Both the position numbers and the translations under genes were made by a program. The notes below the pieces were generated by a model, which saw only the letters and a program-made list of their open reading frames with translations, had not been told where the DNA came from and did no database searches. Shown here one piece after another: positions 37,086 to 46,077 of a stretch of DNA of 64,000 nt (position 1 is the stretch's first letter; each line of letters opens with the position of its first letter). This stretch comes from Pseudomonadota bacterium (GTDB taxonomy: Bacteria > Pseudomonadota > Gammaproteobacteria > Burkholderiales > Thiobacillaceae). The stretch spans positions 107,523-171,522 of the forward strand of contig JAJZRU010000003.1 in assembly GCA_021802555.1 (NCBI GenBank), in the 5' to 3' direction.

Positions 37086-38546
37086 ATGACTGAGGACGCG
37101 ATGCCTGCCGCCGATCTCGAAGATATTTCGGCCCGCGCCGACTCCCCCGGCGGCCCGGGCAAGGAAGACGCCCCCGCCGCCTGCGAACGACTCGCCCAAC
37201 ACATCGCCCAGCAGGAACTTCCGACTCTAGGCCTTTCCCTGCAAGCCGTGCTCAAGGCCACGCAAGACGACAGCGCCTCGGGCCAGCAAATCGCCACCGT
37301 CGTGCTGCGCGACCCGGCGCTCACTTCCAAAGTGCTGCGCGCGGCCAATGCCGCCTATCTGGGCTATGGCGGCCACGGCAAGATCGTCACCGTGAGCCGT
37401 GCCGTGGTGGTCATGGGCGTGCACGCGATTTACGAACTTTGCGTCGCGGCGCTCACCCTTGAAGCGCTCGGCCGCGCGCCGCGCTACGTCCACCGCCTGC
37501 ACAGCGCCCTGGCGCGCGCCCTGCACGCCGCCGTGCAGGCGCGCGACCTGGCCTTGCAGCGCAAGCTGCCGCGCGACGCTGCGGAGCGACGTTTCGTCGA
37601 AGCCCTGCTGGCCCCCATAGGCGAGCTGGCTTTCTGGTACGACGGCAAGGAGGCCGCCCAGGCCCTGGACGCCGCGCTGGATGCGGGCAAAAGCCCGCAG
37701 CAGGCCGAGCAGGAAGTGCTGGGTTTCCCGCTGCGCGAGCTGAGCACGAGCCTGCTGCGTTCCTGGGGTCTGGAAGCCCTCGCCGAGCACTCGCACGAAA
37801 CTGCTCTGGCCATCGAACTTGCGCAGGCCGCGCAAGGTGGCTGGAGCGAGCCCACTTGCCGCCAGGCGGTGCAGGACATCGGCCGCCTGCTGCGCCAGGA
37901 CGAGGCGCACACGCTGGCGCGCCTGCAGCAGAATTCCGGCGATGCCGCCGCCCTTGCAGTCGCCATGGGCGCGCGCGACGTGGCGCGTCGCCTGCCTGCG
38001 CCCCAGGTGCAGGCGACGGCGGGGGACGAAGCCGGCGCGGCCGAGGCCGCCGGCTATCCGGTGCCCGATCTGCGCCTGCAACTGCGCATGCTGACGGAAA
38101 TGAACAAGGTCGCGAAAACCCGCAAGGAACTGCCCATCCTGCTGGAAACCTGTCTGGAAGGGCTCTACCGCGCCGCCGGCCTGGAGCGCGCCGTGTTTTG
38201 CCTGGTCAACCTCGCGCGCACCCGTCTGGCGGCGCGCCTGGCGGTCGGCCCGCACGGGGAGGCGCTGTCGGCGCATTTCGATTGGGCACTGGGCCCCGCC
38301 CTGGATGCCCTGCTGCAACCGGGCGTGATGCTTTGGCTGAAGCGTCCCCAGGCACCCGACTCGCCGCTGCTGCAGGCCAGCGGCGCGGAGGAATGCCTGG
38401 TCGGCTCGGTGAGCGTGGATCAGAAATGCATCGGGCTGTTGTACGCCGACCGCGCCCCTACGCAGCGCCCGCTCGACGCCCAGGCCTTCGAAGCCTTCCG
38501 GGGCTTTGTCGAGCAGACCGAGATGGTGGCGCGCGCGCTGCGCTGA
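37086..38546 (+). CDS. HDOD-domain signalling protein
   Basis: Protein of about 486 residues. An HDOD domain (about 30-230: LPTLGLSLQAVLKATQDD, VLRDPALTSKVLRAANAAYLG, VTVSRAVVVMGVHAIYELCV) is followed by a middle helical region and a C-terminal GAF-like domain (about 330-480: LEACLEGLYRAAGLERAVFCLVN-type, SVSVDQKCIGLLYADRA). HDOD proteins act in signal transduction and stress or motility regulation without known catalysis. The start at 37086 (MTEDAMPAADLED) is chosen because the open frame upstream is low-complexity and unconserved; a second ATG follows 15 bases later. Confidence 0.8.
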   Translation: MTEDAMPAADLEDISARADSPGGPGKEDAPAACERLAQHIAQQELPTLGLSLQAVLKATQDDSASGQQIATVVLRDPALTSKVLRAANAAYLGYGGHGKIVTVSRAVVVMGVHAIYELCVAALTLEALGRAPRYVHRLHSALARALHAAVQARDLALQRKLPRDAAERRFVEALLAPIGELAFWYDGKEAAQALDAALDAGKSPQQAEQEVLGFPLRELSTSLLRSWGLEALAEHSHETALAIELAQAAQGGWSEPTCRQAVQDIGRLLRQDEAHTLARLQQNSGDAAALAVAMGARDVARRLPAPQVQATAGDEAGAAEAAGYPVPDLRLQLRMLTEMNKVAKTRKELPILLETCLEGLYRAAGLERAVFCLVNLARTRLAARLAVGPHGEALSAHFDWALGPALDALLQPGVMLWLKRPQAPDSPLLQASGAEECLVGSVSVDQKCIGLLYADRAPTQRPLDAQAFEAFRGFVEQTEMVARALR

Positions 38547-38557
38547 CTTCCTGCCGG

Positions 38558-39727
38558 CTAGCCCGGGTGCCAGCCGGCGAGCCCCAGCAGCACGGCAAAC
38601 CCGAGCAAAAATCCGACCGGCACGAACCAGGCTGCGCGCAGCCAGTGCAAGGTGTCTTTCGCTTCCGGGAAGGCGGAAGCAAGCGCCACGCCGGCGCTGG
38701 AGCCGAACCACAGCATGGAGCCGCCCACGCCCACGGCATAGGCCAGTACGCCCCAGTCGTAGCCGCCCTGGGACAGCGCCAGCGCGGTGAGCGGGATGTT
38801 GTCGAACACGGCGGAGACGAAACCCAGCCCCAGCGCGCCGTGCCAGGAAGGCTCCGGCAGGCGCGCGACCGGCAGGAGGCTGGCGGCGAGCACCAGCGCC
38901 AGCAGGAAGATCGCTCCCTTGAGCGACGCGCGCGCCGCCTCCCAGGGAATGGGATGGAACCATCGCCCCGCCAGTATCGCCGCCCAAGCGCCCAGGGCCG
39001 GAAAATCCACCAGCACGTTGCCGGCCACGGCGCCGGCGATGATGCCCAACGCGAGCAGCAGGCGGCTGGCCACCAGCACACCCATGACTTCCAGCTCGTG
39101 CGCGTCGAAATGCGCGCCGGGAGGGTTGTCCTTGCGGATGGGCTGCACCCGCTGCTGCGCGCGGCTGGCCCAGTAGCCGATGAAGGCGAGGCTGGCCAGC
39201 GCGCCGATGAAGGCGTCCGCCACCTGCAGCGCGGGCACGCCGGCCAGCCACATCATGGTTGTGGTGGTGTCGCCGATCACCGAACCGGCGCCGCCGGCAT
39301 TGCTCGCCGTGACGATGGCCGCCAGGTAGGCCACGCTCACGCGCCCGCTGTATAGCTTGCGCGCCACCACGCCGCCGAGGACGGCCGCGGCGATGTTGTC
39401 GAGAAAAGTGGAAATGAGCGCGACGAGGAACAGCAGCGCATAGCCGCCCCTCCAGTCATCCGGCAGCAAAGCAGGCAGCCGGTCCGGAATGCCGGAGTCT
39501 TCGAAATGGCGCGCCAGGATGGCGAAGCCGACGAGCAGGCCGAACAGGTTGAGCGCCATCTTCCACTCATGCAGCAGCTTCGCCCCCACGGGCTCGCCCA
39601 GCACGAGCACCTGATAGAGCGCGATGGCGGCCAGGCCGCCCAGGGCGATGCCGAGGTTGTGGCGATGCCATAGCGCGATGCCTGCCAGCACGGCGCCGAA
39701 CAGGAAAAACTCGGCGGGAAGGCTCAT
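38558..39727 (-). CDS. NhaD/ArsB-superfamily sodium:proton antiporter-like protein
   Basis: Membrane protein of 389 residues with ten or more helices. Two inverted halves each carry the family's re-entrant signature: ALISTFLDNIAAAVLGGVVAR with VTASNAGGAGSVIGDTTTTMMW, and GLGFVSAVFDNIPLTALALSQ. This points to the ion-transporter superfamily of NhaD, ArsB and CitM; NhaD-type Na+/H+ exchange is the most likely activity. Start taken at MSLPAEFFLFG. Adjacent but divergent from the DAB operon, so an ion gradient link to carbon uptake is possible but only positional. Confidence 0.75.
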   Translation of the reverse strand: MSLPAEFFLFGAVLAGIALWHRHNLGIALGGLAAIALYQVLVLGEPVGAKLLHEWKMALNLFGLLVGFAILARHFEDSGIPDRLPALLPDDWRGGYALLFLVALISTFLDNIAAAVLGGVVARKLYSGRVSVAYLAAIVTASNAGGAGSVIGDTTTTMMWLAGVPALQVADAFIGALASLAFIGYWASRAQQRVQPIRKDNPPGAHFDAHELEVMGVLVASRLLLALGIIAGAVAGNVLVDFPALGAWAAILAGRWFHPIPWEAARASLKGAIFLLALVLAASLLPVARLPEPSWHGALGLGFVSAVFDNIPLTALALSQGGYDWGVLAYAVGVGGSMLWFGSSAGVALASAFPEAKDTLHWLRAAWFVPVGFLLGFAVLLGLAGWHPG

Positions 39728-40145
39728 CGCGCGGCACCGGGCGGGCATGGGGACTGGGCGCAGGCAAAGCCGCCTATGAAAAATTCCATAATATTTATTG
39801 ATTATTTGTTTATAAAAAATCTTTGGATTTTATGAAAATGCCTGTTTGCGAATTCCGCGGTGCGCCGTGCATGCCGCCACCAATGGAGGCCGTGCTGACC
39901 GAAAAAAACAGACATGGCAGTGCTTGGCGGCGCCTGCATCGACACATATTCCTACATTTATTCTTATCGTTCCTATAAAAAATCAAGACTGTTGTTTATC
40001 GACTGACGACACTAGGATAGACCGCGGTGCTTCGTGCCCCGGCGCTATGCAAAGACCGCGGCGCCCAGTCCAACGCGCTGCGGGCCGGCCGGAAGCGCCC
40101 CGGGGCACCGAACGAAACGACTTACAACCAAGGGAAATTGACGCG
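39728..40145. promoter_or_regulatory. Divergent promoter region upstream of dabB with CbbR-type site
   Basis: About 418 bases without a supported gene. The first 110 bases are AT-rich, unlike the genome, and contain TAA-N7-TGA at 39789-39801, matching the TNA-N7-TNA core of CbbR-binding sites, plus nearby T-rich repeats (TTATTTGTTTATAAAA). A second AT-rich stretch lies at 39950-39985. Probably the promoter of the dab operon and of the divergent transporter gene. Confidence 0.5.
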
Positions 40146-41825
40146 GTGGACAAGCTGACAGCCCTGCTCCCGGCCACGCCATTGCTCTCGGCCTTTTTGA
40201 TCACGCTGCTTGCAGATGGATCGCGGCGGCGTATTGCGCGCCTGAGCGTCGGTTTCAGCGCCCTCACCTTTCTGCTCGCCGCCGCATCGCTCGCGCTTTA
40301 TGTGGTGGAACGCGAGCCCCAATGGGTGTCGTTCAACTCGGGCTGGGGCAGCCTCTATCTCGACCCGCTGACCAGCGTGATGGCCCTGATGGTTGCCGGC
40401 ATCAGCTTCGTGGTGCACGTCTACTCGGTGCGCTACATGGCCGAGGAGCCGGGCTACGCGCGCTTCTATATTTTGCTCGACCTGATGAGCGCGGCCATCC
40501 TGCTTATGGTGGCGGCCGGCGATCTCGTTACCCTGCTGGTGGCGTGGCATTTGGTCGGGGTGCTGCTCTACTTCCTGCTAGGCCACGACGCGGCGCGGCC
40601 TGCGGCCCAACGCTATGCCTTCTGGACTTTCTTCACCTACCGTCTGGGTGACCTGCCCCTGGTGCTGGCAGCGGTTCTGCTGTACCAGGCTTACGGCACC
40701 CTAGCCCTGCCGACGCTGTTCGAGCGCATCGCCAGCGCGCCGCAGGCGCCAACCGTCCTGGGCCTCCCGTTGCCCACGCTGGTGGCCCTGCTGGTCGCTC
40801 TCGGGGCTTTTGCCCGCTCGGCGCAATTCCCCCTGCACACCTGGCTACCCTACACCATGGAGGGCCCGACCCCGGTGTCGGCCCTGATGCACGCCGGCGT
40901 GGTAAACGCGGGCGGCTTCATCATCAACCGCTTCGCGCCGGTGTTCGTCCATGCAGGCGGAGTGCTGCATCTGGTGTTCGCCGTAGGGCTCGTCACCGCA
41001 ATCCTGGGCTCCATCCTGATGTTGACCCAGAACGACATCAAAAAGTCCCTCGGCTACTCGACCATGGGCCAGATGGGTTTCATGTTTGTCGAATGCGGCG
41101 TCGGCGCGTTCTCGCTCGCGATCTACCACCTGATCGCACACGGCCTGTTCAAGGGAACGCTGTTCCTGGGCGCCGGCAGCGTGATCGGCAACGCGCGCAA
41201 GCACGATGGCGTGCCGCACGACGATGTCTATACCTTTGTGGTTGAACGCAAGCCCGTAGCCTCTCGCCTCCCATGGGTGGTGGCTGCGGTGATCACCGTA
41301 GTGGTGCCCTTCGTCGTGTTGGGCCTGTCACGCTGGCTGGTGGGGGGCAATTTCGTCGGTGAACAGGGCGCGATCATCCTCCTGTTCTTCGGCTGGGTGA
41401 CCGGCGCGCAGCTGCTGTTCGCGACCTACCGCCTGCGCGTGGACAGCCCGTGGAGGCTGATGGCCATGATCATCCTGTCGCTGGTCATCGTGGTCGCTGG
41501 TTATACGCTGATCGAACGCGGCTTCGACCTCTTTCTCTATCCGGATCGCGTGCTGAGCGGGCAGATCTACGCCGCGGCGAGCATCCCGCTGGCAACTTTC
41601 GAAGTGCTCGTTGCGATTCTCACCGCCGCGATCGTGGTGGGTTGGCTCGTTACCTACTATGCCGCAGCGAATGGCCGCGCCGGTGGCCGCAAGGCATCGC
41701 CGTTGCGCCTGGCGCTCTACTCGCTGATCACGCGCGAGTTCTACGTGGCCGATGTGTACGCCTGGCTGACCCAGGCCACCCTCGGCTTGTCGCGACGTCT
41801 GAACGTATGGCTGCGATGGGTGTGA
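40146..41825 (+). CDS. dabB: DabB, membrane subunit of the DAB inorganic-carbon transporter
   Basis: NuoL/MrpA-like membrane protein of 559 residues with about 14-16 helices. The proton-translocation core is recognisable: FPLHTWLPYTMEGPTPVSALMHAGVVNAGGF and NDIKKSLGYSTMGQMGFM, followed by YHLIAHGLFKGTLFLGAGS. DabB couples ion movement to the CO2-hydrating DabA. Start is a GTG (MDKLTALLPATPLLSAFLI) with AAGGGAAA 12 bases upstream; an ATG 99 bases earlier would add a charged non-homologous stretch. The gene is followed immediately by a small membrane protein and dabA, forming one operon. Confidence 0.9.
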   Translation: MDKLTALLPATPLLSAFLITLLADGSRRRIARLSVGFSALTFLLAAASLALYVVEREPQWVSFNSGWGSLYLDPLTSVMALMVAGISFVVHVYSVRYMAEEPGYARFYILLDLMSAAILLMVAAGDLVTLLVAWHLVGVLLYFLLGHDAARPAAQRYAFWTFFTYRLGDLPLVLAAVLLYQAYGTLALPTLFERIASAPQAPTVLGLPLPTLVALLVALGAFARSAQFPLHTWLPYTMEGPTPVSALMHAGVVNAGGFIINRFAPVFVHAGGVLHLVFAVGLVTAILGSILMLTQNDIKKSLGYSTMGQMGFMFVECGVGAFSLAIYHLIAHGLFKGTLFLGAGSVIGNARKHDGVPHDDVYTFVVERKPVASRLPWVVAAVITVVVPFVVLGLSRWLVGGNFVGEQGAIILLFFGWVTGAQLLFATYRLRVDSPWRLMAMIILSLVIVVAGYTLIERGFDLFLYPDRVLSGQIYAAASIPLATFEVLVAILTAAIVVGWLVTYYAAANGRAGGRKASPLRLALYSLITREFYVADVYAWLTQATLGLSRRLNVWLRWV

Positions 41826-41826
41826 C

Positions 41827-42570
41827 ATGACTCTGTTGCTGATCGCTGCACTGTTTCTGCCGCTGTTTCCGCTGAGCTTCGTGTTCAACGGCGCCCTGGC
41901 GCAGCTGCGCCACCCGGCCGCGCGCTCTGCTCTTCTGTTGCTGTGGCCCCAGATCGGCGTGGGGCTGCTGCAGTTCGCGCCGCAGCCGGTGCCGCAGTAT
42001 TTCGTGCCCTGGGCATTGCTGACCGCCGGGGTCTACGCGCTGCGCCTCCTGACCGTGCGCGACATGGGCAGGTGGGCCGGCTTCGTCGCCACCTCGGGTC
42101 TCGCGCTCGCCTGGGCACTGGCATCCGGGGGCCCCGATATCGCCGATCTTCACCTTTTCGCCTTCTGGTTCAGCGTTCCTCCCGCATTGATGGCGCTGCT
42201 GGCCGCCCCTCTTACCCGGCGATTCGGCGCCGCTTACGCGGGCCTGCAGGGTGGCCTCATGGGATGCCTGCCGCGCATGTCCGGCGTGCTCGCGGTGACG
42301 GTGCTGGCCGCTGTCGCCACGCCGCCTTTCCCCGGTTTCTTCGCACTGCTGCGTCTGCTGCGCGCGCTTGACTGGGCAGGTGCCGTCGGCGGGCTGGCGA
42401 TATGGCTGGTCTGGGGTTGGGCCGGGACGAAGCTGTTGCAAGGTTTCATCTTTGGCGCCGACCACGCCCATTCGGTCCGCGACATCGGACGCGCCTCGAC
42501 CCTGGCCTACACCGGCGTTTTGGGCGCGTTTGTGGCCGCCGGGCTATACCTGACGGGGGGCGGCCTATGA
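41827..42570 (+). CDS. Membrane protein between dabB and dabA
   Basis: Protein of 247 residues with seven or eight hydrophobic helices and little soluble sequence. The segment TVLAAVATPPFPGFFALLRLLRA resembles the PPFPGF helix of NuoL/M/N-type antiporter subunits, and the C-terminal WAGTKLLQGFIFGADHAHSVRD is unusual. It starts one base after the dabB stop and overlaps the dabA start (ATGA), so it is surely co-expressed with both. The two-gene DAB systems described first lack such a gene, so it may be an accessory membrane subunit. I do not recognise a named family. Confidence 0.75.
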   Translation: MTLLLIAALFLPLFPLSFVFNGALAQLRHPAARSALLLLWPQIGVGLLQFAPQPVPQYFVPWALLTAGVYALRLLTVRDMGRWAGFVATSGLALAWALASGGPDIADLHLFAFWFSVPPALMALLAAPLTRRFGAAYAGLQGGLMGCLPRMSGVLAVTVLAAVATPPFPGFFALLRLLRALDWAGAVGGLAIWLVWGWAGTKLLQGFIFGADHAHSVRDIGRASTLAYTGVLGAFVAAGLYLTGGGL

Positions 42571-45500
42571 GCCTTGCACTCGGACGCCGCCTGAAGATTC
42601 GTGCCATGGTTCATGTGGCCGGGGAGCCCATTCCCTTTTTCTGGCCCATGCGCACCTTCATTCACCACAACCCGCTCTATGGGCTGGAACATCAGCCCTT
42701 CGAAAAGGCAGTCGCACAGGGCGCGCGTCTGTTCCACGGGCGCGGCTTCCTGCCGCGCCCGCTTCAGCAGCGCTATCTGATCGAGGGCAAAGTCGACGTC
42801 AGCGTGCTGGCGGACCAGGTGGCACGGTTTATCGCGGGGCAGCCTGGCGTCCCGGGGCTGGACCTGCACCGCCTGCTGATGACGCTTTTGACCGAGATCA
42901 CGGAACCCTTCGGCGCGCCGCCGCCCCTTGCCAACGCGCGCGACATTCATGCCGCTGTGGCCGGTCTGGCCTTGCCCGCACGTGAGATCGGCGAGGCGAC
43001 GCTGGTCGCCCAGGTGGGTGCCGACATGCTCCCAGGACGGCCGCTCTACGCCATCGTGGATGCCCTCTTCGGCACCGAGATCGGTGCGACCCTCGACGAG
43101 TTGGTGATCAAAAGCTGCCTTGATTTCTTCGACGAGGGCCAGTCGGTGTGGCAGATGCCAGGACGGGAACATGGCCTGTTCGCCGCCTGGAGCGCGGTGG
43201 CGCGGCGCAATTTGCGCCTGTTCATCCGCGGTCTGCATATCAAGCGCATCCTCGCCGCCGATGACACGCCGGAAGGCATCATCAGCCACGTCATGGACGA
43301 GCTGGGCGTGCCCGAGGACGACTGGATGAACTGCTTCACCTGCGAACTGACGCGGCTGCACGGCTGGGCTGGCTTCATTCGCTGGCGCGCGGGGGCCAAG
43401 CACTACCACTGGAGCCGCCACTATCCCGCCGACCTGGTGGACTATCTGGCGATCCGCCTGGTGCTCGGTCTGGCGCTGCTGCGCGAGCACGCGCAGCGCA
43501 AGGGAACACCGGCCAACGCCGCCGATCTCGCGCGCTTCGTCGAAGGCCATCCTGCGGAAGCGTATTTGCGGCACGAATTCCACGGCGGTCGGGTGCTGCC
43601 CGAGATGGCACACGCGGTCGAGGATGCCATCGCCAGTGGGCGGGCCGCGCGCATTGCGCGGCTGCTGCCGCAGTACCTCGCGCGCAAGCGCGAACACGAA
43701 GCCAGGCGGCACGCACACCAGCTTCTCAAGCTCGCCGGCCGCGCGGGAATAGTCGACGTCCTCCAGCGGCTGGCCGAAGAAGACATCGCCCGGCTGGGCG
43801 TGTTGATCGGCCGCTTCGAGCAGGAAGAGGGCCGTATGTGGCTGTGCGCGCAGGAGGCCCGCTACATGGACCGCCTGCTGGCCAACCTGAATCTTGAACC
43901 GCCCTCCCAGCGCGAAAAGCGGCCATTCGCACAGGTAATGTTCTGCATCGACGTGCGCTCGGAGCGCATCCGCCGGCATCTGGAGAAGGTTGGCGATTAC
44001 CAGACTTTCGGCATTGCCGGGTTTTTCGGCGTGCCGGTCAGCTTCATCGGCCTGGACAAGGGCAGCGAACTCCATCTCTGCCCGGTGGTGGTGAGTCCGA
44101 AGAACGTGGTGCTGGAGCTCGGGATTGCGCGCAGCGCCAACGAGCAGGCCTTCGTCTCCGCGCTGGAGCAGGTGTTCCACGAGCTGAAGGCCTCGGTGCT
44201 GTCGCCCTTCATCACGGTGGAAGCGATCGGCCTGTTGTTCGGTCTCGATATGTTCGGCAAAAGTCTGGCCCCGCTGGCCTACAACCGTTGGCGCCAGCGG
44301 CTGCACCAGGACAAGCCGGACAGCCGGCTGCTGCTGGACAAGCTCTCGCGCGAGCAGGCCGAGTCCATCATCCGCGCGCTGCAGCGCGCCATGATCGTGA
44401 AGGCTTTGGGGCGCGATCTCGGCATCCCGCGCGAGGCGATCACCGACGAAATGATCCGCGAGCTGCGCGAATCGGCGCTGGGCAACCACGCGGAGCCCAC
44501 CGGTTTCGCTCACGCGTTCCGGCTCGATGCCCAGGCCGAAGCGCGCTTCATCGAACGTTTGCGGAGCGTGTACCGCATCAACCGGGGCTACGCGCAGATT
44601 CAGTTGGAGCGGCTGGGGCGCATCGGTTTCACCCTCGACGAGCAGGTGCATTTCGTCAGCCAGGCCCTGCGCTCCATTGGTTTGACCGAGGGTTTCTCAC
44701 GCTTCGTGCTGCTGTCAGGCCACGGCAGCACCTCGGAGAACAATCCCTACGAATCGGCCCTCGACTGCGGCGCCTGCGGCGGCAACCATGGCATCACGAA
44801 TGCCCGGGTGCTTGCCCAGATCGCCAACAAGCCGGCCGTGCGCGCCCGCCTGCGCGAGCAGGGCGTGGCCATTCCCGATGACACCTGGTTCGTTCCTGCC
44901 TTCCACAACACCACCACCGACGAGCTGCGCCTTTACGACCTCGATCTGCTGCCGTCCAGCCACTTGGTCTATCTCGAGCGGCTAAGCAACGGGCTAGAGG
45001 CCGCCTCCCGCCTGTGCGCCGCGGAACGCATGGGCACGCTGGAAGGGGCGGCAAGGAGCGGCGACCCCGCAAGCGCCTACCGTCTGGCGCGGCGCAATGC
45101 CATGGACTGGTCGCAGGTGCGGCCGGAATGGGGCCTGGCGCGCAACGCCGCCTTCGTCATCGGGCGCCGCCACGTCACCCGCCAACTCGACTTGGAAGGC
45201 CGCGCGTTCCTGAACTCTTACGACTACCGCTGCGACCCCAAGGGGCGTTTGCTGGAAAACATCCTCGCCGGGCCGCTCGTGGTGGGGCAGTGGATCAACA
45301 TGGAGCACTACTTCTCGGCGGTGGACAACGACCACTACGGCAGCGGCAGCAAGGTCTATCACAACATCGCCGGGCGCTTCGGCGTCATGACCGGCAACCT
45401 GTCCGACTTACGCACAGGCCTGCCGGCGCAGACCGTGCTCAAGGACGGCGCGCCCTACCACGAGCCGCTGCGCCTGCTCACCGTGATCGAGGCGCCGTTC

Positions 45501-45686
45501 GCTCACGCCCGTGGGGCCATCGAAGGCGTGGTCGCGGTCCGCAACCTGATGCGCAACGGCTGGCTGCGCATGGCCGTGGTGGATCCGGAGGCCCATGCCG
45601 TTCACGTATTCGAGGATGGCACCTGGTCGCAGCGCCCGCTGCAAGTCGTCGGCGGAGTCACCGAAGAAAAGGAGCTTGCATTATGA
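42567..45686 (+). CDS. dabA: DabA (DUF2309), carbonic-anhydrase-like subunit of the DAB transporter
   Basis: Protein of 1039 residues, the long form of the DUF2309 family. The zinc-site residues expected for the beta-carbonic-anhydrase-like fold are present: Cys460 and Asp462 in MFCIDVRSERIRRHLE, and His719 and Cys734 in LLSGHGSTSENNPYESALDC. The 15-residue His-Cys spacing agrees with what I recall for characterised DabA. It is thought to convert CO2 vectorially to bicarbonate in the cytoplasm, driven by DabB. Start ATG overlaps the preceding stop. Its own stop overlaps the PII-like gene (ATGA). Confidence 0.93.
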   Translation: MSLALGRRLKIRAMVHVAGEPIPFFWPMRTFIHHNPLYGLEHQPFEKAVAQGARLFHGRGFLPRPLQQRYLIEGKVDVSVLADQVARFIAGQPGVPGLDLHRLLMTLLTEITEPFGAPPPLANARDIHAAVAGLALPAREIGEATLVAQVGADMLPGRPLYAIVDALFGTEIGATLDELVIKSCLDFFDEGQSVWQMPGREHGLFAAWSAVARRNLRLFIRGLHIKRILAADDTPEGIISHVMDELGVPEDDWMNCFTCELTRLHGWAGFIRWRAGAKHYHWSRHYPADLVDYLAIRLVLGLALLREHAQRKGTPANAADLARFVEGHPAEAYLRHEFHGGRVLPEMAHAVEDAIASGRAARIARLLPQYLARKREHEARRHAHQLLKLAGRAGIVDVLQRLAEEDIARLGVLIGRFEQEEGRMWLCAQEARYMDRLLANLNLEPPSQREKRPFAQVMFCIDVRSERIRRHLEKVGDYQTFGIAGFFGVPVSFIGLDKGSELHLCPVVVSPKNVVLELGIARSANEQAFVSALEQVFHELKASVLSPFITVEAIGLLFGLDMFGKSLAPLAYNRWRQRLHQDKPDSRLLLDKLSREQAESIIRALQRAMIVKALGRDLGIPREAITDEMIRELRESALGNHAEPTGFAHAFRLDAQAEARFIERLRSVYRINRGYAQIQLERLGRIGFTLDEQVHFVSQALRSIGLTEGFSRFVLLSGHGSTSENNPYESALDCGACGGNHGITNARVLAQIANKPAVRARLREQGVAIPDDTWFVPAFHNTTTDELRLYDLDLLPSSHLVYLERLSNGLEAASRLCAAERMGTLEGAARSGDPASAYRLARRNAMDWSQVRPEWGLARNAAFVIGRRHVTRQLDLEGRAFLNSYDYRCDPKGRLLENILAGPLVVGQWINMEHYFSAVDNDHYGSGSKVYHNIAGRFGVMTGNLSDLRTGLPAQTVLKDGAPYHEPLRLLTVIEAPFAHARGAIEGVVAVRNLMRNGWLRMAVVDPEAHAVHVFEDGTWSQRPLQVVGGVTEEKELAL

Positions 45687-46009
45687 CCAGCCTCAACCTC
45701 AGCCCGCTCAAAAAGATCGAGATCATCCTCGAGGGGGCCCATCAGGACTTCGCCACCGACCTGCTCGATCGCGCCGGCGTGACGGGCTACACCATCGTCG
45801 GCAATCTTTCCGGCAAGGGCCGCCACGGCTTCCACGAAGGTCACCTCATGTTCAACGAGGACGCGGTGCTGATCATGATCATCGTGGCCGTGCCGGGCGA
45901 GTTGGTGGAGCCCATCCTCGAGGGCTTTTCGCCCTTCTTCAACAATCACACTGGCGTGGTCTTCATCTCCGACATCCAGGTCAGCCGCCTGGTTAAGTTC
46001 AAGAGTTAA
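45683..46009 (+). CDS. PII-like protein associated with carbon uptake
   Basis: Protein of 108 residues with the ferredoxin-like PII core: LKKIEIILEGAHQDFATDLLDRAGVTGYTIV, a T-loop region GNLSGKGRHGFHEGH, and VLIMIIVAVPGELVEPILEGFSPFF. It lacks the uridylylated tyrosine context of GlnB/GlnK. PII-like proteins of this kind (CPII, SbtB) bind adenine nucleotides and, in some cases, bicarbonate, and regulate inorganic-carbon transporters. The overlap with dabA argues that it controls this DAB pump. Last gene of the dab operon. Confidence 0.85.
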   Translation: MTSLNLSPLKKIEIILEGAHQDFATDLLDRAGVTGYTIVGNLSGKGRHGFHEGHLMFNEDAVLIMIIVAVPGELVEPILEGFSPFFNNHTGVVFISDIQVSRLVKFKS

Positions 46010-46077
46010 CGAGCCCCCGAGCGTTGGTGCAAGAATCGCTGCAAGGCCACAGGCCCGTGATCCCGTCCGCCCGACCC

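Noticed and set aside
40047..40145. Upstream ATG that would lengthen DabB by 33 residues
   Set aside because: The added stretch is Arg/Pro-rich and hydrophilic, unlike the start of a NuoL-like protein; the GTG at 40146 directly precedes the first helix.
42507..44651. Minus-strand frame opposite dabA
   Set aside because: DabA zinc residues and operon overlaps fix the real strand; the antisense frame has no support.
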